This document shows, one piece after another, positions 24,538-31,896 of a stretch of DNA of 35,734 nt (position 1 is the first letter of the stretch; every line of letters begins with the position of its first letter). The notes below the pieces were generated by a model. The model did not search any database. It had not been told where the DNA came from and worked only from the letters and a program-made list of their open reading frames with translations. This DNA is from Chloroflexota bacterium. Lineage in GTDB: Bacteria > Chloroflexota > Anaerolineae > CG2-30-64-16. Made by a program: the position numbers and the translations under genes. The stretch is taken from contig JAKPQT010000118.1 in the NCBI GenBank assembly GCA_029555885.1, positions 1 through 35,734 of the forward strand, in the 5' to 3' direction.

Positions 24538-25470
24538 GTGCAGTGGGTCGAGATTAGCGTGCGGGCCGATGGCGAGGCCGCAGAGGCCGTCAGCGAGCTG
24601 TTTAACCGGCTGAACAGCCGGCCCGACGGCCAGGGCGGCGCGGTCACTGAGGTCGGCGGATTCGATCCGGTCGGCGACGATCACCGGCCGTTCGTGACCG
24701 TGCGCACCTATCTCCCCGCAGGCGAGCCCGACACCGCGGACCGCCAGCGCCAGATCGAGGAGGGGCTGTGGTTCCTGGGGCGTATCTACCCGTTGAGCGA
24801 GCCGCAAATCCGCCCGCTGGCCGAGGCGGATTGGGCCAACGCGTGGAAGGCCAGCTATCGCCCGCTGCACGTGGGCCGCTTCCTTATCATCCCCGAATGG
24901 GAGCGGGACAGCGTGCAGCCGGCCGAGGGGGAGCTACCGATTGTGCTCGACCCCGGCATGGCGTTCGGCACGGGGCTGCACCCCAGCACGCAGCTCTGCC
25001 TGCAGGCCATGCCCGGCGTCATCCGGCCGGGCCAGCGCGTGCTGGACGCCGGCTGCGGCTCCGGTATCCTCAGCCTCGCAGCGGTCCGGCTCGGCGCAGC
25101 GCGCGTGGACGCGTTCGATATCGACCCCATCGCGGTCACGGCGACGGAGGAGAATGCCGCGCTGAATGACCTGCCCATCCCTATTCACGTCGTGCAATCC
25201 GAGGGGCCGGGCGGGGGTGACCCGTTCTGGCTGCCGGTGGGCGCCGCGCCGCCGGTGTGGGATATCATCCTCGTCAACATCCTGCCTCATGTCATCCGGG
25301 CCTTGATCGAGCAGGGCTTGCACACCTATCGCGCGGCGGGCGGGCAGATGATCCTCGCCGGCATCATCGAAGAGCGCGAGCCTGAGCTCGTGGCCTTCCT
25401 GGCCGAGCAGGGGTTGACCGTCCGACAGCGGTTCGGGCAGGGCGACTGGGTCGCGCTGGTGGTCGCCTGA
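24538..25470 (+). CDS. prmA: ribosomal protein L11 methyltransferase
   Basis: This 310-residue class I SAM methyltransferase should methylate ribosomal protein L11. PrmA signatures are present: DPGMAFGTGLHPST near residue 140, the SAM-binding loop VLDAGCGSGILS near 170, and NILPHVI, a variant of the usual NILA motif. The N-terminal domain (1-115) matches the L11-recognition domain in length and position. It starts at GTG 24538 with AAGGAG 8 nt upstream. It lies directly after dnaJ, separated by a GAGTAAC heptad repeat. Confidence 0.93.
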   Translation: MQWVEISVRADGEAAEAVSELFNRLNSRPDGQGGAVTEVGGFDPVGDDHRPFVTVRTYLPAGEPDTADRQRQIEEGLWFLGRIYPLSEPQIRPLAEADWANAWKASYRPLHVGRFLIIPEWERDSVQPAEGELPIVLDPGMAFGTGLHPSTQLCLQAMPGVIRPGQRVLDAGCGSGILSLAAVRLGAARVDAFDIDPIAVTATEENAALNDLPIPIHVVQSEGPGGGDPFWLPVGAAPPVWDIILVNILPHVIRALIEQGLHTYRAAGGQMILAGIIEEREPELVAFLAEQGLTVRQRFGQGDWVALVVA

Positions 25471-25484
25471 CTGTCTATCGAAAG

Positions 25485-25527
25485 AGGGGTAGTATAGCCC
25501 CTTGTGGGCGTCCTGATGGGCACAAGG
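25485..25527 (+). promoter_or_regulatory. two overlapping hairpins before the phosphorylase gene
   Basis: AGGGG/CCCCT (25485-25489 with 25498-25502) overlaps CCTTGTG/CACAAGG (25500-25506 with 25521-25527). The two stems exclude each other. They lie 43 nt before the start codon at 25570. Function is not shown. Confidence 0.35.
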
Positions 25528-25569
25528 CCCCAGGCCACACTCATTCGGACAGCTGCGAAGCGAGGTTGC

Positions 25570-26388
25570 ATGAAGCAGGCGTATCCCATCCTCGAATTCG
25601 ACCCTGCGCCGCGTGGCATCATCGAGCCGCGGCGTCCCGCCAAGCTCAATTCGGTGCCAGAAGTGTGCATCGTCTGCTTCTTCGGTGAGGTCATCCGCAA
25701 GCTCGTGCGCGAGAAGCGGCTGCGGCGCATCTATACGATACGCAGCGAGATGGGGTCGCACCATCTTTATGCGATGGACGTGGATGGGCAGCCGGGCGCT
25801 GCACCGGAGCACGTGGCCGTGTTTCACTCGGCGGTCGGCGCGTCGCTGGCTGCGGGACTGGTCGAAGAGATCATCGCGTGCGGTTCGCGGCGGTTCGTGG
25901 CCTGCGGCGGCGCAGGCGTGTTGGACCGCGAAATCGCGGTCGGCCACGTCGTCATCCCGGTCAGCGCAATCCGCGACGAGGGAACTTCGTACCACTATCT
26001 GCCGCCGGGCCGCGAGGTGGCAGCCGACCCTGCGGCCGTCGCGGCCATCGAACAGGTCTTGCAGGCGCGCGGCGTCCCGTATGTCAAAGGCAAGACGTGG
26101 ACGACGGACGGCTTCTACCGCGAGACGCCGGACAAGGTGGCGCTGCGCCGTGCGGAGGGCTGCCTGACCGTCGAGATGGAGGCCGCGGCTTTCTTCGCGG
26201 TCGCGCAGTTCCGGGGCGTGCAGTTCGGCCAGATGCTCTACGGCGGCGACGACGTCAGCGGCGCAGAGTGGGATCACCGCGATTGGGTGAAGCGGCCCAC
26301 GATTCGCGAGCAATTGTTCTGGCTGGCGGTGGAAGCTGGGTTGGCGATGGCGACGGCCTGCGATTACAAATCGCAGGCTGATATGTGA
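25570..26388 (+). CDS. nucleoside phosphorylase (PNP/uridine phosphorylase superfamily)
   Basis: This 272-residue enzyme belongs to the PNP_UDP_1 superfamily, which cleaves nucleosides with phosphate to free base and sugar phosphate. Visible features are the HSAVGAS phosphate/base region, CGGAGVLDREIAVGHVVIP, and the late VEMEAAAFFAVAQF motif that binds the ribose hydroxyls. The ATG at 25570 has GAGG just upstream. The last residues (from CDYKSQ to the end) are encoded by a palindromic repeat at 26356-26378 and are probably not functional. It is inserted between prmA and rsmE, which usually adjoin. Confidence 0.85.
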   Translation: MKQAYPILEFDPAPRGIIEPRRPAKLNSVPEVCIVCFFGEVIRKLVREKRLRRIYTIRSEMGSHHLYAMDVDGQPGAAPEHVAVFHSAVGASLAAGLVEEIIACGSRRFVACGGAGVLDREIAVGHVVIPVSAIRDEGTSYHYLPPGREVAADPAAVAAIEQVLQARGVPYVKGKTWTTDGFYRETPDKVALRRAEGCLTVEMEAAAFFAVAQFRGVQFGQMLYGGDDVSGAEWDHRDWVKRPTIREQLFWLAVEAGLAMATACDYKSQADM

Positions 26389-26470
26389 AAACGGCCAAGG
26401 CCGGTTACCTGGATTGAACGAGTCTGCCTCGGCAGACTTTGTGTAGCAGGCTGAGATTTGAATCTCAGCC
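26356..26470. repeat. cluster of three palindromes spanning the phosphorylase 3' end and rsmE leader
   Basis: GCCTGCGATT/AATCGCAGGC (26356-26365 with 26369-26378) lies inside the phosphorylase gene. AGTCTGCC/GGCAGACT (26421-26428 with 26431-26438) follows. GGCTGAGATT/AATCTCAGCC (26449-26458 with 26461-26470) ends next to the rsmE ribosome-binding site. Confidence 0.85.
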
Positions 26471-26479
26471 GGGAGCACC

Positions 26480-27232
26480 ATGCACCGTTTCTTCGTCTCT
26501 CCCTCTGATTTCACGCAGCAGCCGGTCGTGCTGGTGGGCGAGCAGGCTCACCAGGTGCGGCGGGTGCTCCGGCTGCGGCTGGGCGAGACGGTGACCTTGC
26601 TCGACGGGCAGGGAGGCGTGGGCGAGGCCATGCTCGTCGCGCTGGACGAGCGCAGCGCGCGCTTCAAGATGACGCGGCGCTGGCAGGCCCCGCGCGAGCC
26701 GGCGGTCCATATCACGCTATATCAGGCCGCACTCAAGGGCGAGCGGTTCGGCTGGGCCCTGCAGAAGGGCGTCGAGGTCGGCATCAGCCGGTTCGTGCCG
26801 CTGGTGTGCGAACGCAACGTCGTGGATGACCTGGACGCAGTGGAAGACAAGCGCGACCGCTGGCAGCGCATCATCCAGGAGGCGGCGGAACAAAGCGGCC
26901 GCACATACCTGCCGGAGCTGCTGCCCGCGCAGTTTTTCAGCCGGGCGGTGCAACCGGGCGATGAACCGGCGGACGCGTCTGCCTTGCGGCTGATTCCCTG
27001 GGAGGGCGAGCAGGAGGTCCGGTTGAGCACGGTCCTGGCCGCGTGTAACTTGACCGGCGAGGTGCGCATCCAATTGTTTGTGGGGCCTGAGGGCGGCTTT
27101 GCGGAACCCGAGATTGCCCTGGCCCGGCGTTATGGGATTCAACCGGTCAGCCTGGGGCCGCGCATCTTGCGGGCGGAGACGGCAGGCATCGTGGCCGCGT
27201 CCGCGATCCTGTACCAGGCGGGCGAGTTCTGA
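26480..27232 (+). CDS. rsmE: 16S rRNA m3U1498 methyltransferase
   Basis: This 250-residue SPOUT-class enzyme methylates U1498 of 16S rRNA. It has the RsmE N-terminal PUA-like region with [12 protein letters not shown] and the mid-region [16 protein letters not shown]. The C-terminal SAM knot has [14 protein letters not shown] and [17 protein letters not shown] lies before the ATG at 26480. It follows the nucleoside phosphorylase and precedes trxB by 65 nt, within the same-direction chaperone/ribosome gene cluster. Confidence 0.95.
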   Translation: MHRFFVSPSDFTQQPVVLVGEQAHQVRRVLRLRLGETVTLLDGQGGVGEAMLVALDERSARFKMTRRWQAPREPAVHITLYQAALKGERFGWALQKGVEVGISRFVPLVCERNVVDDLDAVEDKRDRWQRIIQEAAEQSGRTYLPELLPAQFFSRAVQPGDEPADASALRLIPWEGEQEVRLSTVLAACNLTGEVRIQLFVGPEGGFAEPEIALARRYGIQPVSLGPRILRAETAGIVAASAILYQAGEF

Positions 27233-27297
27233 GACTTTGCAACATAGTGGAGTCCGCATCCTCAGATGCGGGTGGCATAAACATGGGAGGCATTATC

Positions 27298-28359
27298 ATG
27301 TTGGACGGATTGAGCTTTAACCTGGGCAGCACCGGCAGCGAAGATGCTGCCGCGGAAACCGAGCCCATCGAGCGCGGGCCGCGGCCCGAAATCGAGAATG
27401 TCATCATCGTCGGCAGTGGGCCGGCCGGCTGGAGCGCCGCGATTTACACTGCGCGCGCCAACCTGCGCCCCCTGCTCATCACCGGCAACGACCTGGGCGG
27501 GCAGATCGCGCTGACGACCGAGGTCGAGAACTTCCCCGGGTTCGAGTCCATCCAGGGGCCGGAACTGGTCGAGCGGATGCAGCGGCAGGCCGAGCGCTTC
27601 GACACCGAAGTGCTGATCGACTATGTGACCGAAATCGATGTGAACGGCCAGCCCTTTACGGTCAAGACCGCGGGCGGCCAGGAGTTCAAGACGAAGGGTC
27701 TCGTTGTCGCAACCGGCGCATCACCGCGACGGTTGGGCGTGCCGGGCGAGGAGCCGCTGACCGGCCGCGGAGTGAGCTACTGCGCGACCTGCGACGGCTT
27801 CTTCTTCCGCAACAAGGATGTCATGGTCATCGGCGGCGGTGACAGCGCGCTGCAGGAGGCGCTGTTCCTGACCAAGTTTGCGTCGCGCGTGCGGATCGTC
27901 CACCGCCGTGACCAGTTGCGCGCGGGCGCGACGCTGCAGCGCCGCGCCAAAGAGAATCCCAAGATCGAGTTTGTGTGGAACACAGTTGTTACCAGCATCA
28001 ACGGCCAGAACAAGGTCGAGTCGGTCACGCTGCGCGACCTGGTGACCGGCGAGACCCATGATACGCCGACGGACGGCGTGTTCGTCTACATCGGCCACCT
28101 GCCCAACAACCAGTTGTTCCTGGACAAGCTGGAGATGGACGAGGAAGGGTATCTCATCACGGACAAGCTGATGCGCACGAGCGTGCCGGGCATCTTCGCG
28201 GCGGGCGAAATCCAGGATCATCGCTTCAAGCAGGCGGCCACCTCAGCGGGGCAGGGCGTGGCCGCGGCGATGGAGGTCGAGAAGTACCTGGCCGACCTGG
28301 AGGACCGGACGTATCCGGGCCGCGAGGAGACCTACACCGCGGTGGAACTGGCCGCATAG
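27298..28359 (+). CDS. trxB: thioredoxin reductase
   Basis: This 353-residue flavoprotein uses NADPH to reduce thioredoxin. The ATG at 27298 has GGGAGG 7 nt upstream. An unusual N-terminal extension of about 33 residues precedes the FAD-binding [10 protein letters not shown] motif. The redox-active pair is Cys162-Ala-Thr-Cys165, both encoded by TGC, so this protein is not a selenoprotein. The NADPH fold has [12 protein letters not shown] and the C-terminal FAD motif reads [10 protein letters not shown]. The C-terminus has a tail rich in Glu and Tyr. It could be the electron source for thiol systems that keep the extracytoplasmic Sec proteins reduced, but no membrane link such as DsbD/CcdA is seen here. 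Confidence 0.93.
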   Translation: MLDGLSFNLGSTGSEDAAAETEPIERGPRPEIENVIIVGSGPAGWSAAIYTARANLRPLLITGNDLGGQIALTTEVENFPGFESIQGPELVERMQRQAERFDTEVLIDYVTEIDVNGQPFTVKTAGGQEFKTKGLVVATGASPRRLGVPGEEPLTGRGVSYCATCDGFFFRNKDVMVIGGGDSALQEALFLTKFASRVRIVHRRDQLRAGATLQRRAKENPKIEFVWNTVVTSINGQNKVESVTLRDLVTGETHDTPTDGVFVYIGHLPNNQLFLDKLEMDEEGYLITDKLMRTSVPGIFAAGEIQDHRFKQAATSAGQGVAAAMEVEKYLADLEDRTYPGREETYTAVELAA

Positions 28360-28370
28360 GGCATATAATA

Positions 28371-28435
28371 GACCTTCGAGGTCGTGCGACTTTGTCGCCT
28401 GGGCGAACCTTACGGTTCGCACGACCTCGAAGGTC
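28371..28435. repeat. 19-bp perfect palindrome between trxB and the acetyltransferase gene
   Basis: GACCTTCGAGGTCGTGCGA (28371-28389) pairs perfectly with 28417-28435. Inside it, GCGAACC/GGTTCGC (28403-28409 with 28414-28420) can form an alternative hairpin that competes with the right arm. TTTT follows the outer stem, so weak termination is possible. A TATAAT lies at 28364-28369. Confidence 0.8.
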
Positions 28436-28457
28436 TTTTCACGGGAAGGAACCCAGT

Positions 28458-29228
28458 ATGGCAACGATCGCCGAACTCCAGTCCTACCAGCGCAAGGCCT
28501 CCGCGCACACACGCAACACGGTCGTCTGCTCGCCCTTTCAACTCTACATTCACCCGACTGACACCTTCCGTTTCTTCAACTATGCCATCCCGGATGCACC
28601 GGTCGAAGTACTGACCCGCGATGACCTGGCGCGGCTGCGCGTGGCGTTCGCGAAGCAGGGCCGGATGATGCGGTTCGAGTTCATCCACGAGTACACGCCG
28701 CGGCTGCGCGGCTTGCTGGAGGGTCTGGGTGTCCCGCTGGAGAGCGAGACCCCACTGCTCGTTTGCACGCAGGAGACGTGGCGTGACGTGGCCGGGCCGC
28801 AGGGCCTGGAGATTCTGCGGCTGACGGCGGACTCGCCGGAGACATACCTCGCGGCGCAGATCACCGTGAGCAGCCGCGGGTTCGGCGGGGATGGCCGTGA
28901 AGTCAACGCGGAGCGCATCGCGGACCTGCGCCGCCGGCTGCGGCTGGGCAGCGGGTACTACCTGGCCCTGTTGGACGGTGCGCCCGTCGGCGTCGGCGCG
29001 TACATGGTGCCGCTAGAGGGCTTCAGCGAACTGGTGGGGATTGCGACGTTGCCCGAGTATCGGCGGCAGGGAATCGCGGGCGCGGTCACCGCAGCGATGG
29101 CCCGCCAGTTGTTCGATGAGGGGGTTCGCACGGCTTTTCTGACGGCTGCCGATGACGCGGCGAGCCGGGTGTATCAACGTGCGGGCTTCAGCCGGGTGGG
29201 CACGGGGCTGGCGTTCTGCGAGGAATAG
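28458..29228 (+). CDS. GNAT-family acetyltransferase
   Basis: This 256-residue protein has a C-terminal GNAT domain (about 130-256) with IATLPEYRRQGIAGAVTAAMA as the acetyl-CoA binding helix. The closing VYQRAGFSRVGTGLAF strand is typical. The N-terminal 120 residues (RFFNYAIPD, MRFEFIHEYTPRL) resemble the leading domain of FR47-like acetyltransferases but give no substrate. The ATG at 28458 has GGAAGG 7 nt upstream. It lies behind a large palindrome and may be expressed separately from trxB. Confidence 0.85.
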   Translation: MATIAELQSYQRKASAHTRNTVVCSPFQLYIHPTDTFRFFNYAIPDAPVEVLTRDDLARLRVAFAKQGRMMRFEFIHEYTPRLRGLLEGLGVPLESETPLLVCTQETWRDVAGPQGLEILRLTADSPETYLAAQITVSSRGFGGDGREVNAERIADLRRRLRLGSGYYLALLDGAPVGVGAYMVPLEGFSELVGIATLPEYRRQGIAGAVTAAMARQLFDEGVRTAFLTAADDAASRVYQRAGFSRVGTGLAFCEE

Positions 29229-29235
29229 ATATTAA

Positions 29236-29278
29236 TATGCTTTTGCGGGCCTGGCGAAACCAGGCCCGCAAAAGCATA
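29236..29278. repeat. 19-bp perfect palindrome between convergent genes
   Basis: TATGCTTTTGCGGGCCTGG (29236-29254) pairs perfectly with 29260-29278 around CGAAA. The A/T runs are inside the stem, with T before and A after the GC core, which is opposite to an intrinsic terminator. It may still separate the two convergent transcripts. Confidence 0.85.
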
Positions 29279-29287
29279 TAGAACGGT

Positions 29288-30151
29288 CTACACAAACAGC
29301 GGCGCCATCTCAGCCTGCGCCACAAGCGCCTGCATCTCCTCATCGGATGGCCGGCGCTCGAAGCGGGTCGCGGCGTCGAGCACGCGCGGCAGCACGTGGA
29401 TGTCACCGACCGTATTCAGGAAGACATCGGGCCGGCCCAGCACCCACCAGACGGCCTTATCCAGGTCCGCCTGCTTCTCCAGCGGTTGATACCAGGTTGC
29501 GCGCACGCGCTCCTGATCGCCCCACGGCCGGCGGGTGACGCCCTTGATCGTCTGCACCGGCACGTTCCGTTCGTGGCAGAGCGTGACCAATGCCTCGAAG
29601 CTGGCCGCGTATTCCGGGTTCTGCACCAGCGGGAAGTTGTAGGGCAAGAGCACGGAGTCGAAGTCATAGCGCTCCAGGCTCTTCATGTGCATCTTCGTCA
29701 CGGCCAGGTCGTGGCCCGTGACGCCGATGAAGCGAACCAGCCCCTGCGCCTTCGCCTCGACCGCGGCCTCGAGCGCGCCGCCCGGCCCCATGGCAACCTC
29801 CCATTCCTGCGGGTTCACCAGGTAGTGCAACTGGAGAAGGTCCACATGGTCGGTTTGCAGCCGTTCGAGCGAGCGATGGATTTCTTCCTTCGCCTTCTGG
29901 TAGGTGCGCTCGCCGGTCTTGGTGGCCAGGAAAATCTTGTCGCGGTTGTGCTTGACCCACGGGCCAAGCAGCACTTCGGACTTGCCATAGCTGGCTGCCG
30001 TGTCAAAGTGGTTGATTCCGTACTGCATCAGCAGGTCGATGGTCTGGTCCGCCTCGGCCTGCGTGACGTTGCCGAACGCAGCCGCGCCGAAGATGACGCG
30101 CGTGCTGAGGTGGCCTGTCCGGCCAAACACCTTTTTCTCAATCGTCCCCAT
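29288..30151 (-). CDS. aldo/keto reductase
   Basis: This 287-residue NADPH-dependent reductase has the full AKR tetrad: Asp50 (FDTAASYG), Tyr55, Lys78 (ATKTGER) and His109 (LQLHYL). The TIM-barrel strands [10 protein letters not shown] and TVGDI fit the family. The C-terminal cofactor region is short compared with some family members. It starts 12 nt after the hydroxyacyl-CoA dehydrogenase, with AGGAG in between, so the two form an operon. A shared role in carbonyl or acyl reduction is plausible; substrate is unknown. Confidence 0.88.
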   Translation of the reverse strand: MGTIEKKVFGRTGHLSTRVIFGAAAFGNVTQAEADQTIDLLMQYGINHFDTAASYGKSEVLLGPWVKHNRDKIFLATKTGERTYQKAKEEIHRSLERLQTDHVDLLQLHYLVNPQEWEVAMGPGGALEAAVEAKAQGLVRFIGVTGHDLAVTKMHMKSLERYDFDSVLLPYNFPLVQNPEYAASFEALVTLCHERNVPVQTIKGVTRRPWGDQERVRATWYQPLEKQADLDKAVWWVLGRPDVFLNTVGDIHVLPRVLDAATRFERRPSDEEMQALVAQAEMAPLFV

Positions 30152-30163
30152 GTCTCATCTCTC

Positions 30164-31027
30164 CTATTGATTCGAATAATCGTAAAACCCGCGACCGCTC
30201 TTGCGGCCCAGGTAGCCGGCGCTCACCATCCGCCGCAGTAGGGGCGGAGCAGCGAAGCGAATATCTTTTGTCTCGCTGAAGACCGCATCCGCAATGAACA
30301 GCGTGGTGTCGAGGCCGATATAATCCAGCAGGGTGAACGGCCCCATCGGGTGGTTCAGGCCCAGCTTGATCGCGGTGTCGAAGTCCGCCTTCGTCGCGAC
30401 GCCCTTCTCCAACGCGTCGATCGCATGCAGGAGGTAGGGTATCAGCAGCAGGTTGACGATGAAGCCAGGCGAGTCTTTGCTGACGACGATGGTTTTGCCC
30501 AGGCTCTCCCCGAACGCCTTTGCCGTCTGGGAGGTCTCCTCGCTCGTCAGAAACGTGCGCACCATTTCGAGCAGCGGCATGACGGGCACCGGCTGCATGA
30601 AATGGAGGCCCAGGACCTGCGCGGGCCGTTTCGTTGCCGCGGCCATGTCGGTGATGGCGAGCGACGAAGTATTGCTGGCGAGAATGGCGTGCGGCGGCGT
30701 GACTGCGTCCAGCTCCGCAAAGACCCGGCGCTTCAGCTCCAGGTTCTCGGCCACCGCCTCCACCACCAGGTCGCAATCCGCGAAGGCCGAAAAGTCCGTG
30801 GCGCCGATGATGCGGGCGCGGGCCGCGTCGCGATCCGCGGCGGAGAGCTTGCCCCTGGCGACGGCCTTGTCCAGCGAGCCGTTGATGCGCGCCAGCCCGC
30901 CTTCGAGCAACTCGCGGCTGACCTCGCGCACGATGACGGTGTAGCCCGCTTTCGCGCAGACTTCAGCGATGCCGGAGCCCATCAGCCCGCAGCCGACGAT
31001 GCCGACGCGCGAGACCGGTTGTGCCAT
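30164..31027 (-). CDS. 3-hydroxyacyl-CoA dehydrogenase (short, Hbd-type)
   Basis: This 287-residue enzyme matches the stand-alone 3-hydroxybutyryl-CoA dehydrogenase size. The NAD-binding loop GCGLMG is at residues 12-17. The catalytic His142 and Glu154 lie in HFMQPVPVMPLLE and Asn119 in ASNTSS. The C-terminal domain has DSPGFIVN and LNHPMGPFTLLDYIGLDT. AGGAGG lies 7 nt before the ATG at 31027. It oxidises or reduces 3-hydroxyacyl-CoA in beta-oxidation or butyrate-type pathways; no other such gene is adjacent. Confidence 0.92.
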   Translation of the reverse strand: MAQPVSRVGIVGCGLMGSGIAEVCAKAGYTVIVREVSRELLEGGLARINGSLDKAVARGKLSAADRDAARARIIGATDFSAFADCDLVVEAVAENLELKRRVFAELDAVTPPHAILASNTSSLAITDMAAATKRPAQVLGLHFMQPVPVMPLLEMVRTFLTSEETSQTAKAFGESLGKTIVVSKDSPGFIVNLLLIPYLLHAIDALEKGVATKADFDTAIKLGLNHPMGPFTLLDYIGLDTTLFIADAVFSETKDIRFAAPPLLRRMVSAGYLGRKSGRGFYDYSNQ

Positions 31028-31059
31028 GACAGCCCCTCCTGGGCGGACGAAAGACAGAT

Positions 31060-31090
31060 GAGTAACGAGTAATGAGTAACGAGTAATGAC
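31060..31090. repeat. GAGTAAC/GAGTAAT heptad tandem repeat (family C, copy 2)
   Basis: Four 7-nt units alternate GAGTAAC and GAGTAAT in tandem. It has the same sequence as the arm of the repeat at 24472-24526, here without its inverted partner. It lies between divergent genes. Confidence 0.8.
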
Positions 31091-31178
31091 GATCTACACG
31101 CCGGTGGTCTGGCGTACGGCCCAAGTATACCGGTTTTTGGGATAGATGGCAACGTCGGGAGGTTGGTTGGGTCACTTC

Positions 31179-31207
31179 TTGGTCTTTCGCCCCGCTAAAG
31201 GTACAAT
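31179..31207 (+). promoter_or_regulatory. candidate promoter for maf
   Basis: TTGGTC (31179-31184) and TACAAT (31202-31207) have a 17-nt spacer and lie 29 nt before the maf start codon. Confidence 0.55.
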
Positions 31208-31236
31208 CGGTCAGAATCTCATTCGGGGAGTGCTGC

Positions 31237-31896
31237 TTGGAGCGACCGTTGATCCTGGCCTCGCAGTCGCCGCGGCGGTCACAGTTGTTGGCCGCGTTGG
31301 GCCTCGCGTTTACTGTCGATGTGGCGGATGTTGATGAGACGCCGCTTGCGGGTGAGCGCCCGGATGCGCTGGTCTGCCGCCTGTGCCAGGCCAAGGCCGC
31401 GGCGGTAGCGCAGCGTCGCTCCGGGGCACTGGTGCTGGCCGCAGACACGCTGGTCGTGCTGGACGGCCTGCTGCTGGGCAAGCCCGCAGACGCGGACGAG
31501 GCGGTCGCGATGCTCACCCGGCTGCGCGGGCGGACGCACCAGGTCTACACCGCAGTCTGCCTGGCGCAGGACGGCGTGCGCGATGCGCGCCTCTCCGTCA
31601 GCGATGTGACCATGCGCGCGTACAGCGACGCGGAGATCAGCCGCTATGTTGCCAGCGGCGACCCGCTGGACAAGGCCGGCGCGTATGCCATCCAGCATCC
31701 GTGGTTCTCGCCAGTCGCCGCGTGGACGGGGTGCTATGCGGGCATCATGGGGCTGCCGCTTCGCCTGGCGCGCGACATGCTGCACGACGCGGGCATGCGC
31801 GTGCCCGGCGATGTGATAGAGGCGTGCGAAAAGCTAAACGGGGGTCGCTGCTGCACCCGTGAGACGGCGGTGGGTAGAGAACACGATGATGCATGA
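31237..31896 (+). CDS. maf: Maf-family nucleoside triphosphate pyrophosphatase
   Basis: This 219-residue Maf protein hydrolyses nucleoside triphosphates such as dTTP, UTP or modified nucleotides. The signature LILASQSPRRSQLLAALG is at the N-terminus, ADTLVVLDGLLLGKP in the middle, and SGDPLDKAGAYAIQ carries the catalytic Asp/Lys region. The TTG at 31237 has GGGGAG 6 nt upstream and brings the ORF to the normal Maf N-terminus. A C-terminal extension of about 20 residues goes beyond the family core and overlaps the helicase start by 11 nt. Confidence 0.92.
   Translation: MERPLILASQSPRRSQLLAALGLAFTVDVADVDETPLAGERPDALVCRLCQAKAAAVAQRRSGALVLAADTLVVLDGLLLGKPADADEAVAMLTRLRGRTHQVYTAVCLAQDGVRDARLSVSDVTMRAYSDAEISRYVASGDPLDKAGAYAIQHPWFSPVAAWTGCYAGIMGLPLRLARDMLHDAGMRVPGDVIEACEKLNGGRCCTRETAVGREHDDA

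Noticed and set aside
27781..27792. Selenocysteine in thioredoxin reductase
   Set aside because: Both active-site residues are encoded by TGC in a normal CATC motif.
29236..29278. Intrinsic terminator between the convergent genes
   Set aside because: The T and A runs are on the wrong sides of the GC core, so neither strand gives a U-tract after the stem.
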